Shown: positions 12,514 to 24,786 of the stretch, in pieces
How the letters are laid out: the number at the start of each line of letters is the position of its first letter
How positions within the stretch are numbered: position 1 is the stretch's first letter
NCBI GenBank assembly: GCA_007258455.2
Contig: VDFB02254942.1
Span: forward strand, 124,001 to 188,000
DNA: 64,000 bases
Direction of reading: 5' to 3'
Origin: Sequoia sempervirens
Taxonomy: Eukaryota; Streptophyta; Pinopsida; Cupressales; Cupressaceae
The notes under the pieces: model-generated
Databases searched by the model: none
The model's input: the letters and a program-made list of their open reading frames with translations, nothing else
Told to the model about the DNA's origin: nothing
Position numbers and translations under genes: made by a program

Positions 12514-12726
12514 GTTATGGTTCGTTGTTCCTGTCAGCGGCTGAAAAAGGAATGGATTTGTATGGATGTTCAAGCTGCATATCTTAAATCCCATCATTTA
12601 TTAAAAGAAGGTGTGAAAGGTGGTTTTGGATTAGGAATTTTGGCTTGCGATAAGGATTGTGAGAGATTATTAGAAGAGAAGATGGCTCATTCAGAGCTGC
12701 AGCAGCGTAAGCAAGTGCTTAATGAG
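12514..12726 (+). pseudogene. Exon-like fragment of an NFX1-type zinc-finger (NFXL-like) gene
   Basis: A 71-codon block is flanked by TTGGCTAG (acceptor) and AATGAG|GTATGG (donor). It reads VMVRCSCQRLKKEWICMD, then VQAAYL, then FGLGILACDKDC and LQQRKQV. From memory of the family, this matches the region near the C terminus of plant NF-X1-like proteins, where a CxC...KKEW segment is followed by FG(V/L)G(L/I)LPCD. No neighbouring exon was recognised and a Copia-type LTR lies about 0.2 kb downstream, so this is either a fragment captured by a transposon or the eroded 3' part of a host gene. The block itself has no stop. Confidence 0.55.
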
Positions 12727-12868
12727 GTATGGTTAGAATGTGTTCATGAAATGAAATAGCAGGCTTTCCATTCTGAGTTACATTTTAGGAGAAGAAAAAT
12801 ATGATAGTTCTAATTTGCTTGTGTTTAATTTCCATAAAAATGAATTAAATATGTGATTCAGGAATATG

Positions 12869-12942
12869 TCCTTTATCGACATAGAAACTAATTTCGTATG
12901 TATGTATGCATGTCAGAAATTAGTTTTTATGCCCATAAAGGA
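12869..12942. repeat. Fold-back with 27-bp arms
   Basis: Arms 12869-12895 and 12916-12942 are inverted copies with about three mismatches and a 20-nt loop rich in GTATGTAT. As RNA it would give one long hairpin. It could be a tiny MITE or a terminal structure of the adjacent Copia-type LTR. Confidence 0.65.
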
Positions 12943-13262
12943 CTATTAGAGATTTTGGGCAGAGTTCGTAGAAGCATACAAATTTCATTTCACAAGGTAA
13001 GAGTAGGGACATACACATCTACTCATTATTGTGCACCTATTACATTTCATTCAATAATACATATTACATATTTATAGGGTTTTTCATGTCCTATATTATA
13101 GGGAACCTCTTATAACAACTCCCTATACATAGAGAATTATGGGTAACAAATAAACAAACTCCTAACAAATAATTTTTTATGTATCCTAAAGATTAACAAA
13201 CCTAATACATGGGATCCCTGACTAGGCTTAAACAAATAACTTATGATATAATATTCCTAACA
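12943..13262 (-). mobile_element. Copia-type LTR remnant (minus sense)
   Basis: On the minus strand TGTTAGGAATATT begins at 13262 and is preceded by a polypurine-like AAGTAGGGG, the usual border of a 3' LTR. A TATA box (CCCTATAAATATG, near 13080) lies inside. The distal end is not defined; 12943 is set at the fold-back. The internal region of the element would lie to the right, but no pol coding was seen there. Confidence 0.5.
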
Positions 13263-13352
13263 CCCCTACTTATTACATCATTCTCCAAGTGGAGACAGGC
13301 AGACTAAAACCACTTGATGAACTTGCTCATTTGTTCATCAAAAAACACAAGG

Positions 13353-13750
13353 TAAGAGTAGGGACATACACATCTACTCATGATAAACAATAGTGGAACT
13401 TGCCTCACTATGCGTTGTCAGTAGGATTGACTTTACTTGAATTTATCTAGTGATAGGAACAAACACATCTACCCATGAAATTAGGGATAGGGACTAACAC
13501 TTCTATCCAATGTCAAGAAGTTTGTATAGGGACAAACACATCTATCCAACCTCAAAGTTATTAGTAGGGACATACATTTCTACTCACAAAAAATATGATT
13601 GGGGGCAAACACATCCAATCACAATTACTCAAGAAATGCGATTGGGGACAAACACATTCAATCACTACCAGTCAACAAATGTGATTGGAAAAAAACACAT
13701 TCAATCACAAACAACTAACAAATGTGATTAGGGACTGACACATCCAATTA
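13353..13750. repeat. Hairpin minisatellite with core GGGACAAACACAT
   Basis: About nine units spaced 35-95 bp share GGGACA(A/T)ACACAT or a variant. Most cores are flanked by short complementary arms that change together: GTAG/CTAC near 13356 and 13562, ATAG/CTAT near 13486 and 13524, GATTGG/CCAATC near 13597 and 13638, and TGATT/AATCA near 13682. One extra unit lies in the LTR at about 13007. No coding role is seen. Confidence 0.75.
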
Positions 13751-14441
13751 CAACATAAAAAGTGTGATAACTAAGTTCTTGTTGTTGTGTATGCAGCCAT
13801 CGTGATAGATCTTTACCACTTTGAGCAGAAATGATATGAGATGGTTACTGCTGCCACCTAGAAACCAATCTTGGCTTTACTCATTTTGGTACTCATAGTT
13901 TTGTCACTAAAACAATTTTGCGGCCCTATCACTAGTGATTGGCAAGAGGACGCTTGTCCTCCAACCTCCAATTGGTTTGCTACTTAGCAAATTTTGCTTT
14001 GAGGCTTAGTTTTAGAATGCCCCCCCCAAGTTACAATCGAGGCAATTTTTTTTTTTAATTATTTTTCAACATTTTAACATGTTGACATGACAATTAAAGA
14101 CTCGTGGAAATGTACCTATTCTAAACAAAATAATACAACTTGATTTGCTTTGGTAACATGTAATATTTTATCGGACCAAATAAAACAACAAGACAAACAC
14201 CATCTGGATGAGTAGTAATTTTTTTTTTTTTTTTTAAGATGACTTTATCAACATTGACAAGATGATAAAATAACAATAATGCCCAACTATGTAATTTAAT
14301 TTAGACAAAATAAGACAAATGGCTCAAATTTTGGTTAAGACCAAAATAAACTATAAACTCGAGCCCAAATATTCAATTCATACCTAATACTTGTTGAATT
14401 ATAAATGACTTGACTATTGACTTCATTTGACCCTAACTATT
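13751..14441. other. Unassigned AT-rich spacer
   Basis: No gene, LTR border or transposase recognised. It has a C8 tract near 14023 and poly-T runs near 14050 and 14220. Confidence 0.4.
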
Positions 14442-17400
14442 GCTTCAACCATAGAAGCATAAATCCTCAAAAAATCGCAAAAATCCCGATTTAAAAAAAA
14501 TCCTCAACCAAAACGATTTTTAAGTGTTTAAATCACAAGAAAATCATGTAAAAATTGCGAAAAAATCGGGAAAAAATTGTCCAGTAAACCCATTGTGAAA
14601 CCATAACCGTGCGAAATCACTATTTAATAAAGTTTTTTTGTTGATTTTTAGCACAAAACTGAGTGCTGACCGATGGGACGTGGTTCACCATCAAAGATTT
14701 GCTAGATTTCATTAGGTTGCTGAGGCAAATCAAAGGTAGGCAACCTTGAATGGACATATATTTCTAATAGATGTTAAGGACATTAAAATAGGGACACATT
14801 CTTTGGTATGCTTCTATGTTTGATGTTAAGGACATTAACATGGAATGGTTAAGAGATGTGCTGTTTTTTTCTCTATATTTCACACTATCGTCATTTGCCT
14901 TAGGCTTTTAGTAATGCTTTCCATGTATATAAATCCAAAGACACAATTTAGTGGGAAACAATAGACAATATCATAAATACTAAGTAAGGCTTCCATCTCA
15001 TTTTTTTAACATATTTGAACCCTATAAAAGTACTTGCCAAAAGTAAATATAGAAAGCTAGACTAAATTGAAACGGAACTCTATTGGATTGATATCAACCT
15101 AAAGAGGTTTGTTTTCTTTGAATCCTTGTGATATTGACTATTCAAAAGAATTTTAACATTTCAATTGTCAACAATAATATCAGGGTGATTGTCTAGATTA
15201 TCAAGGTTAGGTTGGGACAAATTTCCTTTTCAAATGCTAACAAAGTGTGATAATTTGGAGCTTCAATTTGGCATTGGCTATCAAATTTTAATGATAAGCG
15301 GGTAGGATAGTGACAATTGTATAATCAAGTGGGAAGCATAAGTATATGCATAATAGTATATAGACATTGTGGAACTAGAAGTAGAATGGTTCCTATCAAA
15401 ATGATAAAAATCAGCTTGTAGTGCTGAAAAAATAAGCTATAGCAGTATTTTATATCAAAATGAAGGATTGTTTTGGTTATTTTAAAATTTCCTATATATT
15501 TTGTAGGCTTAATGCTTTGTTAATTGGTGAAACTCATTGCTTAAATCATGCCTTGCACTTGTTTGGGAACTACATTCCATTTAGGATCATCATACGCATG
15601 GAGGTTTAGAAGGCGTGCAAGGAGTACAATAACAATGCATGAATTCTTTAGACATACATAGTGTAGCATTCCATGCATTTTAAATAGGTATCAAGCAAAA
15701 TAATACATGCCTTGAGAGAATTCATGACCTAGTCTTGTGGGCTTATCTTAATCCCTCTCGAAGCAGGCCTCATATATTTTCTCTTTAAAAATCTAGATAG
15801 ATTTAAGCAACAACTGTCCCATTGAAAGGGAATGTTCCTCATGCTTTGATTTTCCATTGAAACTTGTACCTATAATCTTCAAATTCTCAACTTAAAGTCC
15901 ATCAATGTTTTTAACTCCATTATCCGCTTATATGCAAAATCAAAGAAAATCTACTTGAATAATAATAGCTAAAATTGTGGCTCAAATAATTGCTCTCTTC
16001 TTTTGTACTAGTGGGTCTTTATTATCTAATGGAATTTTTTTTAAGACTCCCTTTACTCTTTTACAATCTGCTAAAATAGTTATCAAAGAGAACATTTCAA
16101 TATCATTTATGGTCTTTTGAGATTTAAGAATTTTTTTCAAAAGCATTTTCTATTGCTCTATCTTGAGCTATTTGATTCAAAACCTATTAAGTTGAACTTT
16201 GCAATTGCTTCGTGGTGCAGGAGCATCTAGGCTGACCTCCACCTTGTTTGTCTTCAATTTTGGCTTGTACCTGACCTTAGCCAAGTTAGGATGTTTGTGA
16301 GTTTGATTTGGACCTTAGAAGGTCTTGTATTTGTGTGATGAGTTAGTCACTAGGACTTAGGACATCCTAGGTTAATCAATGTTGTTACATTTTGCTTTAA
16401 ATTAGCTTTAGACAACCTATGTTGCAATGTAGGGCAGTAAATGTGTGCTAATCATATCCTTCTTGTTAGAAGATGCCAAGAGGCAGTTAAGATGTTGGTG
16501 GCTCATAATCAAGGTGTTAGAGGTCCAAAGATTCGGGATCATGACATAGTGGAAGTTGCAAAATGTTGTTGTAAAGTTGCATGGCAAGATTTGTGGAATT
16601 GCATGCAACTTAGTTATTGGATTCCCTTGAAATCAGGGATGTGGAGTCGAGCAACGCCCCTTGAATCATGGTGAAGGCATCAAAAGTAGTGTGTGGCTCG
16701 TAGAGAGTAGGGAGTGTGCTTTGTAATAACATTTTGGTTTTGAAGAAATAGAATATCTTTGCATTTTCTGTGTTTCACCCGAGTTCTTGAGAAACAGTGA
16801 TACAAAAGGCATTGTAAATACAGATTTCTCACTGTTTTTGTGTTCATTAGATAGATTTGAGTAAGATTCATCTTGTATTCAGGGTGCTTTGTGTAGAGTT
16901 GCTGTTTCTAATTCCTAGTTTATAGTGTAGAGTGTTAGTTTTCTTTGTTTTGTGCAGTCAAACTTGGAATGGCTCCCCCATAAACACTGACCACTGGGTT
17001 TTCCTGAGATTGGTTGAATATGGGAGAGGAGCCAGTCCATTGTACATATTTAATAATAGGAAGTGTAGGGAATCAAGCAAGAATTTGTAATACCAAACCC
17101 TAGGCAAGTGTTAGCTACCCGGTTAGAGGTTTGGCAGTCAAAAAGTGAAGAACTTAGGCAGGGGAAGAGACCACTGTACGGAATCCGTACAGTTTCAGGT
17201 AGGGCTAGACATTGTCCTCACTTGACAAAAGGTTTGAAGCTTCAATCAATCCTTTGGAAGGAGATTTGAGACCAAGAACAGTGAAACCCTAAGCATTAGG
17301 CCAATTAGCCCTAATAATCCTTGATTATAGGAATGCACTGTACGGAAGGGACAGAGGCTTGAAACCTAGTGAAAGATTTAAAACTCCAAAAAGGGTGTCA

Positions 17401-18566
17401 GGAAATGCAATTTATTTACTAGGTTGATTGTCAAATTTGAACAAGAAAAGCCAAAAAGGGACTGGTAAGGGCTAGTAGGATTTAGGCCTGTCCAAGGCAA
17501 GTTCATGAAAACGGGAGTTTGAAGGTTGAACATCAAGCAAGATGCATTCAATTGGATGTAAAATGGAAGGAAACAGTGTTTATAACTCCCCTGCAAAGAG
17601 TTCAAGTCAGATAATGAAGTTGACACTTAGATCCTTCTAAGTGTGGGAAGAAGATTGAAGTTCAAAGGGTGTTGAATCCTCCAAGGTGAAGCACAAAGAG
17701 AGTAACTCTTGTAACAGAGTTAGAGAAGGGCTTAGTTAATGATCTAAGTCAATTTAGAACCTTGAAGCCATCAAGTTCTTGTATGAAGACAGAGAAAAGT
17801 CTTCTAGTTGGTTAGTGCAAGCACATCTTGGAGCATCATACACCACTTCGTTTGTCATATAATTTCCTTTTCACACTCTTCATATAGTTCTCTTTGACAT
17901 TGTTCTAGAAATTGCAAGTACTGTTAAATCACAAATATGAACCTATTTATTCCCATTCTATAATTTTTGATGTTTGCTCAATAAAGGAAAATAGTCTTTT
18001 AATGTTTTTCTTGAGCCTGAGGATTTTGAGATCCTAGAGGCCAACTTGGATATCATGAGGTTGAACGACTTAGGAGAAGCTCTAAACCAGGAGCTTCATC
18101 ATTAGGGCTTGTAGCCCTCTAGCATAGCTCTATTTGTAGTAGCATGAGACATTAGCTATGTTTGATTTTTTGGAACATTGTGCTAGTTGATAGGTTGACT
18201 TTGTACAAACTATATTGTAATTGAAATTTTATCAACTGTAACCATCTAGTTATTATTTATGCACTATGAAGTATGCTTTGTGCAATGCAATGTAAACAAT
18301 GATATGAATATAAAGTATAAACAGAAAAATTCTTTTTTCTACAATTCATGTGTTAAACTCTCTATTTTATTTGCTCTCTATATCTCCATGCTATGGAAAT
18401 GCCCTTAAATTTCAAAAAAAGTAATTTTTGTCTCTTTCTTTACAATTTTTTACGTTTTTTCTTAAATCCGATTTTTTCTCGATTTTTTCCTGATTTAAAA
18501 AAAAAACCTTATACTCTTGGTTTGCCGATGTTTTCCCCAAACGATTTTTGCTGCTATGGCTTCAAC
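14442..18566. mobile_element. Non-autonomous hAT-type transposon with 8-bp target duplication
   Basis: The left flank GCTTCAAC (14442-14449) is repeated exactly at the right flank (18559-18566). Directly inside are short terminal inverted repeats: CATAGAAGCA at 14450 and CATAGCAGCA on the opposite strand ending at 18558. Both ends also carry inverted subterminal AAAATCG/CGATTTTT words over about 150 bp. An 8-bp duplication with short inverted repeats and subterminal repeats fits the hAT superfamily. The 4.1-kb interior has no transposase I can recognise; only short unassigned frames occur (for example 16441-16674), so it is probably mobilised in trans or has lost its gene. Confidence 0.8.
17174..17192. 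repeat. Perfect palindrome CTGTACGGA-A-TCCGTACAG
   Basis: Nine-base arms around a single A; the half-site CTGTACGGA recurs near 17337. It lies inside the hAT-type element. It may be a protein-binding site or chance. Confidence 0.7.
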
Positions 18567-19600
18567 AACTCAATAGATATAAGTAGGGTTCTCTTTGGCT
18601 CAAATTTCTTTATTTCAATAATCCTAGTTGCTTTTGCTAACAATCTCTATTCATCCAATCCCAACCTCCCATACCAAAGAGTTTGCTTGCTTCCAAACTC
18701 TTGTCGAAACAATAAAGGCATTCATTGGGGTTTGATTCACCTAACCAAGATACGTAGGCTTAGGATTTGTTGGCTTCTCTTTGCTCACGAAGAGTTAGAT
18801 CCAGAAAGGAGGGTGCTGAATAGAAATAGTTTCCACATCCTGATGGAATGTATGGTGTTGGGCCCCTTGGGCTTATTTCCAAAATCTTGCTTGAGGGTTT
18901 CTATTTCCGTTGATCCAAAGGCACAAGCGCTCCAAGCCTTCGAAGTGAGTTCGAAGCGCGATTCACAATTCAAGTGCAAGATATGAATATTATGCTATGA
19001 AATCTGATTTAGACATCATTATGAAATCTGATTTAGACATCATAGGGAAAATTATCTAAACTATTGCAAACAGAGAAATGCTTTAAACTCCAAAGGTTGC
19101 AGCTGTTTGACAAAATATCTATTTATGAAGAGTGGAAAAAGGTGAAAAATTTGACATAAATCGGGCAAGGGATTTTACAAAACCCTAGCCTTTCTGATCA
19201 ATTTTCCAACTCAGATTTGCAATTTAGGACCCTATTTTCTGCATTAATCTGAAATAGGTCTATCCAACAGGCGGCTGCCACCCTTGAGGGTCTACTCTAG
19301 GGTTTCACCAGGCTGCAGATCACCATTTTTTCCCTTCAGGACCCTTCCAGCTGCTGCTGCCCTGAGTTTGTTGTAGGTTTAACTACAAGGAGAAGTATTG
19401 GGTGGAATTACACAAGGTTGTTGGAGTAAATTCATTCTTGCATGCTTGCATGCATTGCTGGAGGTTGGTTGCCACACAAATAGTAGGGTTAGAGACTAAG
19501 GTTTGGGCGCCACATTTGCAGCAGTGCACCTTGTTGTTCTAAGACAGATCTACAACATTTTAGATTGCAATGTGCCACAATCAAACCTACAGGTTTAACG
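18567..19600. other. Unassigned stretch with a short tandem repeat
   Basis: No gene recognised. A 24-bp unit, ATGAAATCTGATTTAGACAT plus four bases, is tandemly duplicated at 18997-19043. Confidence 0.4.
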
Positions 19601-21760
19601 TGGATGTTCAAGAGCTGATCTGGCATAGCCTATAAACCTCCTCTGTCCGCAACTTGAGATGATGAGCTGCTAACAGTTCCCTCTCCTTCATAGCCTTCAC
19701 CATTTGTGCATCCTCAACCATTTGGTGCTTAGTCTGCTCAATCTCCTTATCTTTACTGTTAATTGGTAGTCTTTCTTAGCTAATTCAACATCTTTGGTTG
19801 TTACTTTAGCCTATTCAACTTTTGTAAGATGTGATTGTTGAGCCACTTTCTCTTGAAATCGTTGAGTGAGTTCATCTGTTTCAGCATGCACCTTTTGTGG
19901 CATCCTTATAGTTTCCTCTATTTGGTTTGTAAGCTAAATATTGGAAATTGTTTGGCACTTTAGGCTATAGAAGATCTCTCAGAATGTGGTCTCCATACCA
20001 AATAAAGCTATAATTACCTTACCATTCCTCCCCCCAAAAGTAGGCCTAGTAGGTTGGCATGCTACGCTCATCTTAGGATTTTCAATCTTAGGCCATTCTT
20101 TGGTTGAACTCTACCTCACATCTTTCCTTCATGAACACCAGGATGTGTTGGGCCTCCTGCCATACTAAAGGAGAATGAGTACAATCTAACCGTCGAGAAA
20201 TATCCGCTACCTCTTGAATAAAAGCGCAATTGGTTCCAAATCTTGTATGTATCTCCGAATGGTACCCAAGGGATCGCCTCATTTAGTTTAGAAATTTCAA
20301 TGATAATCCCTTACGAGTCGTTAGACTCCTCTTGAATAGGTGAGTCGGTAGGGATGGCTATCGGTGGCTCTTGGTTAGCTGGAGGCGGCTGCTGTGCTAG
20401 GGAAGGAATACCTCCCTACATTGGCTCAATGGTAGGCATAGTTGCTTGTGTGGAACATGGCTGAACACTCTCACTGATGGAATAAATCATCTTGGGCTGC
20501 TCTATCCCCATGACAATATCCCGAGGAGGGCTGAGTGAGGGAAATTCTTGAACATCAATGGGAATGCCAAGGAACTTCAACCAACCATTGAGTTGTTCAT
20601 AGGGCTCAAGTGACAAGAAAATAAGCTGGAACTAATGAAGTAGGAATGTCATTGTTGACAAGAATGTCCTCCACTCCAACGATATGTGGTGGAACTAGGG
20701 AATGAGCCTTGCCAGCTATAGACACAACTTCGGTTGAATGAGTGTCCTTGGGTGTGGTGCTTGATGTAGAGGACAACTCAGTTAGCTCATAATCATCCTC
20801 AATGTTGTCTTCTCCTTCACTTGTTGTATCCTTGTGTTTTCACTTCTCAGGGGAAGATTTATCTTTCTCCCCTAATGGAGCTTGGACATCCAACGTAGTC
20901 CATCTAAATACTGTAGGCCAAGAAGAGTCATAGTTGGAGGTTGGTTGAAACTTGCCCAATTTATCAACAAAAACTTGAGTGAAGATAGCATCCAACAATA
21001 AGGCAATAGTGTGTTGTGTCATGCAGAAGGCCTTATGTTTACAGGATAGGAACTCCCTTATTCGTTGGACAAAAGTTGTGCCCAATTATAAACCTTTCCT
21101 AAATTGAGGCCAATCATGTAATCCACCATCCAAATGGCAATGCTGGATGTGCGACTAGCACCTGTCAACTGACATTTGATCAAATCCATTACACTGCCAT
21201 TTTGCATTTGCTAACAAATGATTACATAGCCCTTGATTTCCTGCACTCCATATGGTATCTTTTTCTTGTTGGGTTAAATCAGGTCGACACAATTGGCGAA
21301 GGGATGCTTCCTTGTGTTTTGGTGTAATTTTGCTAGCTGGTTTGCAAATAGTCGTTTCCAAAGATGACACACCAAAAACCCTATTGAAGTTTGCTGGCCA
21401 AAAGGAGATAGTGACAGAGCATCACATATGGTCAATGACAGTTATGTGTGCATGTTGATTGTAATTGTTGACCATTGATTTCAAATAAGGCTCAAACTCT
21501 CGAGAGTTGAAAAAGGGGAGTTGAGCAGTGTTGTCCACTTGGGCATATTGTAATGCGAGCTTTAATGAATGATCATTTAAGTTGCTTAGCAACCACATTT
21601 GACATTTGCTACTTGTGAGGCTCTCCCAGGATAGGGAATCCACTGTATTTTGTTTGTTCTTCCCTTTGCCATTTTTCATTAATAAAATTCTTGGTCTATA
21701 GCGATCATCTCTTGTGTTATTGTCCATGTCTTTTGTGAAATGTGTTCCACTGAAATGCAC
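19600..21760 (-). pseudogene. Decayed unidentified ORF downstream of the integrase of H (possible env-like or accessory ORF)
   Basis: On the minus strand a chain of broken frames (21760-21422, 21370-21155, 21085-20840, 20616-20416, 20282-20088) gives protein-like sequence: a globular N-terminal part (LALQYAQVDNTAQLPFF, FVQRIREFLSCKHKAFCM), an acidic serine/threonine-rich middle (EGEDNIEDDYELTELSS) and a heptad-like helical tail (KDKEIEQTKHQMVEDAQ near 19700). Position after the integrase and before the expected 3' LTR fits an extra retrotransposon ORF. I do not recognise the protein and could not show similarity to LEO beyond the general plan of globular, acidic, then helical. Confidence 0.4.
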
Positions 21761-22189
21761 AAATGAATTGTTTAAATTGCTCGTACTGATTCAAAAAGCT
21801 GTTACAATAACTACCAGGCCGTGTGAGGGGCCGTATGGTGGTGAAGTGTTGTTGCTACTAATTGACGTGACCCGACCATACAATGTGATGGCGTCCATGT
21901 TGTGCGCCATCAAAACTTTGTTGTTTGTTGCCTTGAACTTGCCAGGCTTGATTTTGTTTCAACTATTATATTTTAAAACCAACTGGTTGTGTTGAAAATT
22001 CATCCTCTAGAGGTGCTTTTCATGCTAGTACTTTCAACGTTTTTGCATTGCCTCAGTTGTCCATTGTGTTAACACTCTATTTTCATCTAGCTTGTTTAAT
22101 TGAAGAAGGCTTTCTTTTAAACTTTCTGTATCTCCTAACCGATTCTCAACGGCAATTTGGAGACTAGGTACCATGCACTCCTTAGGGAC

Positions 22190-22830
22190 TATTGCTTCTT
22201 GACCATACATTAGTTGGAATGGTGTGTCTTGTAGTTACCTTGTACGATGTTCTATAGGTCCATAGTATGACCGGTAATTTTTCCTCCCCAATCTATTTCT
22301 TCGATGCCACACGACTTATGAATGACTGAGACGAGTACTTTGTTTGTTGACTCCACTTGGCCATTTGCTCTTGGATAGTATGGGCTTGACAGTGTATGGA
22401 ATATTTGGAACTCTGTTGTCATCAATCAAATGGCATGGTTGACAAAATGGCCTCCTCAATCCTTAGTGATTTGAATAGGGATACCATACCTCGTGGCAAT
22501 TTGTAAATGAACCTCGCTGTAATGAGTGTTGTGTTGTTAAGTAGTGCTTTGGCTTCCCCCTACTTGGTTAGATACTTAGTCGCTACCACTATGTATTTGT
22601 GCAATTGGTTGACCTTAAGTGGCCAAATAAAGTCCAATCCCCATCTGTTGAAGAGTTCTTGTAGCTACGATGGAGAGAGGCATATAATCCCTTTTTAATG
22701 GTTTACCTACTCTTTGGCAAGTGTCACATCCAATTACCCATTCTCGTGCGTTCGAATGCAGCATCGGCCACCAAAGACCCACTAGAAGAACCTTTTGAGT
22801 TGTAGTGTTTGATCCCATATGGCCTCCTAC
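22190..22830 (-). pseudogene. Integrase remnant of Gypsy element H
   Basis: The minus strand shows the zinc-binding part (GCDTCQRVGKPLKRDYMPL near 22700) and the catalytic core (RYGIPIQITKD, FHTLSSPYYPRANGQVESTN near 22300). Several stops interrupt the frame. It continues the RT and RNase H of the same element upstream (23321-24446). Confidence 0.8.
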
Positions 22831-23320
22831 CAGTCATTCGTGTGCTTCCTCAAGTACACCTTTTATCTCCTCTTGCATCATACATCATTTGAGGATGTGA
22901 TCGGATCCCATTTTATATGGTAGTCCATTTATAAGTTGGAAGGTTCTTTTTAGGGCTAATTTTCTTCTTTCTTCTAGTGGCTTATCTCTAGAGAATGTTG
23001 ATGTAGAGAGATACTCTCCAATTTGCTTGTACCAAGGAGGCTATGCCGCTATTTGGAACAAGTGGGCGTTAGGGAAATCGCTGTTCACGCCTTTTGGTGG
23101 TTCACCCGATTTTATTCTCGACAATTAATTTGCTATAATATGGTTCTCCTTGTTCATATGATGATGGTGAATGTAAATTCTTCCAACAGTAACAACCATT
23201 GACTTATCTGACCTTGAATGAATTGTTTATTGACCAAATACATTAGCACTTGATGGTCCACATAAAATATAAAGGGTGTTGCCAAAAGGTAGTGCTTAAA
23301 ATTTTGCACAGATATAACAT

Positions 23321-24446
23321 TCATGGTGCTTCTCTTTCAATTGTGCTGTAGTTACATTCGGCCTTTGAGAGTAGTCGAATGGCAAAGAAGTTGGGATGGT
23401 CCAACCCTTGTGGTCCCACTTGTGCTAATGTTGTGCTGATGGTGAAGTTTGATGCATCCACATGCATGTGAAACTCTTTGTCCCAATCTGGGTACATTAG
23501 AATGGGAGAACTAATTAAGCATACTTTTAATTCATTGAATTCCTTCTCTTGATCCTCTATCCATGCAAATGTTTGGCCCTTTTGTGTAAGCTTATCCAAT
23601 GGGTACGATTTTTGAGCGAAATTCTTTATGAAGTGTCAATAGTAATCAACATGACCCAAGAAGGATTTCACGCCCATTACATCCCTTTGTGCCTCCATCT
23701 ATATGATCACCCTTCTTTTATCTGGGTTTGTTTTTAGTCCTACTTTGTAGACTATGTCCCAATAATTTTCCTTGGGGTACCATGAATCAAAATTTCTTCG
23801 GATTTAGGGCCAATTGTGTCAATCTACATCATTCCATACATTTTGTGAGAGCCTTCAAATGTGTTTCATGGTCATTATAAATTGACCAATCATCCAAGAA
23901 TGCTTTAAAATTTCATACCGACATATTCTCAAAAATGTGGAGGATTATCTTTTGAAACGTAGCCGGAGCATTACATAGTCTGAAAGACTCTGAATGACAT
24001 CCAATTGTATGCATATACTCCCTCTTCTACTATAAGTGTAGTTTTTAGTTTATCTTCTTCTACGATACTAATTTGGTTATGTCCAGAGAAGCTGTCCATG
24101 AAAGAGTAGATTTCGTGACCCATGACTTCTTCTAAGATTGAATTGAAGGGAATTTGAAATGGGTCCTTGATAGTGATTGCATTTAGGCTTTTGAAATCTA
24201 CATATAAGCATATTTGTTCGGACTCCTTTTTGAGTGATATAACGATTAGGGAGACCCAATCATTGGTTTCCACTTTGAAGATTATTCCTACCTCCAACAT
24301 CTCTATTTCTTCTTGCACACTCATTGCATATTTTTTTGTTCATTCTATATGGTCATTTTTCGTATTGGTTGTACTCTTGGTACTAAAGGTATTTTATGTA
24401 CGCATAACTTTTGTGGTACTCTCTTCAGATCTTTGTATGTCTAGGC
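23321..24446 (-). pseudogene. Reverse transcriptase and RNase H remnant of Gypsy element H
   Basis: From the upstream end: TYKDLKRVPQ (the RT lead-in), LYVDFKSLNAITIKDPF and FMDSFSGHNQISI fingers/palm motifs (24324-23971), AFLDDWSIYND as the catalytic FxDD box (near 23900), then the RNase H start DKLTQKGQTFAWIEDQEKEF and HMHVDASNFTISTTLAQVGP (23599-23321). Stops and frameshifts are frequent. The polyprotein is cut at 24446/24688 by LTR-I; the missing upstream part, ending in NPQVIMEEDD and KNAFA, lies at 30159-31815. Confidence 0.88.
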
Positions 24447-24786
24447 TGTTGATGGGTGTTTTAGCACAATTCAACACAGATAAAACTAGGATGTTCTATC
24501 TCTCTTGAAAGGTGACTTTCTGCAGAAATCTTTAGAAAATATCCCTATTTCTTCTTGCACACTCATTGCATATTTTTTTGTTCATTCTATATGGTCATTT
24601 TTCGTATTGGTTGTACTCTTGGTACTAAAGGTATTTTATGTACGCATAACTTTTGTGTTACTCTCTTCAGATCTTTGTATGTCTAGGCTGTTGATGGGTG
24701 TTTTAGCACAATTCAACACAGATAAAACAAGGATGTTCTATCTCTCTTGAAAGGTGACTTTCTGCAGAAATCTTTAGAAAATATCC
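24303..24786. repeat. 242-bp tandem duplication across an LTR junction
   Basis: Bases 24303-24544 and 24545-24786 are almost identical, differing at only a few sites. Each copy contains about 140 bp of H reverse transcriptase lead-in and about 100 bp of the end of LTR-I, so the duplication happened after LTR-I inserted and is comparatively young. Confidence 0.9.

Noticed and set aside
16441..16674. 77-codon frame within the hAT-type element
   Set aside because: No recognisable domain and no start context; kept only as a mention.
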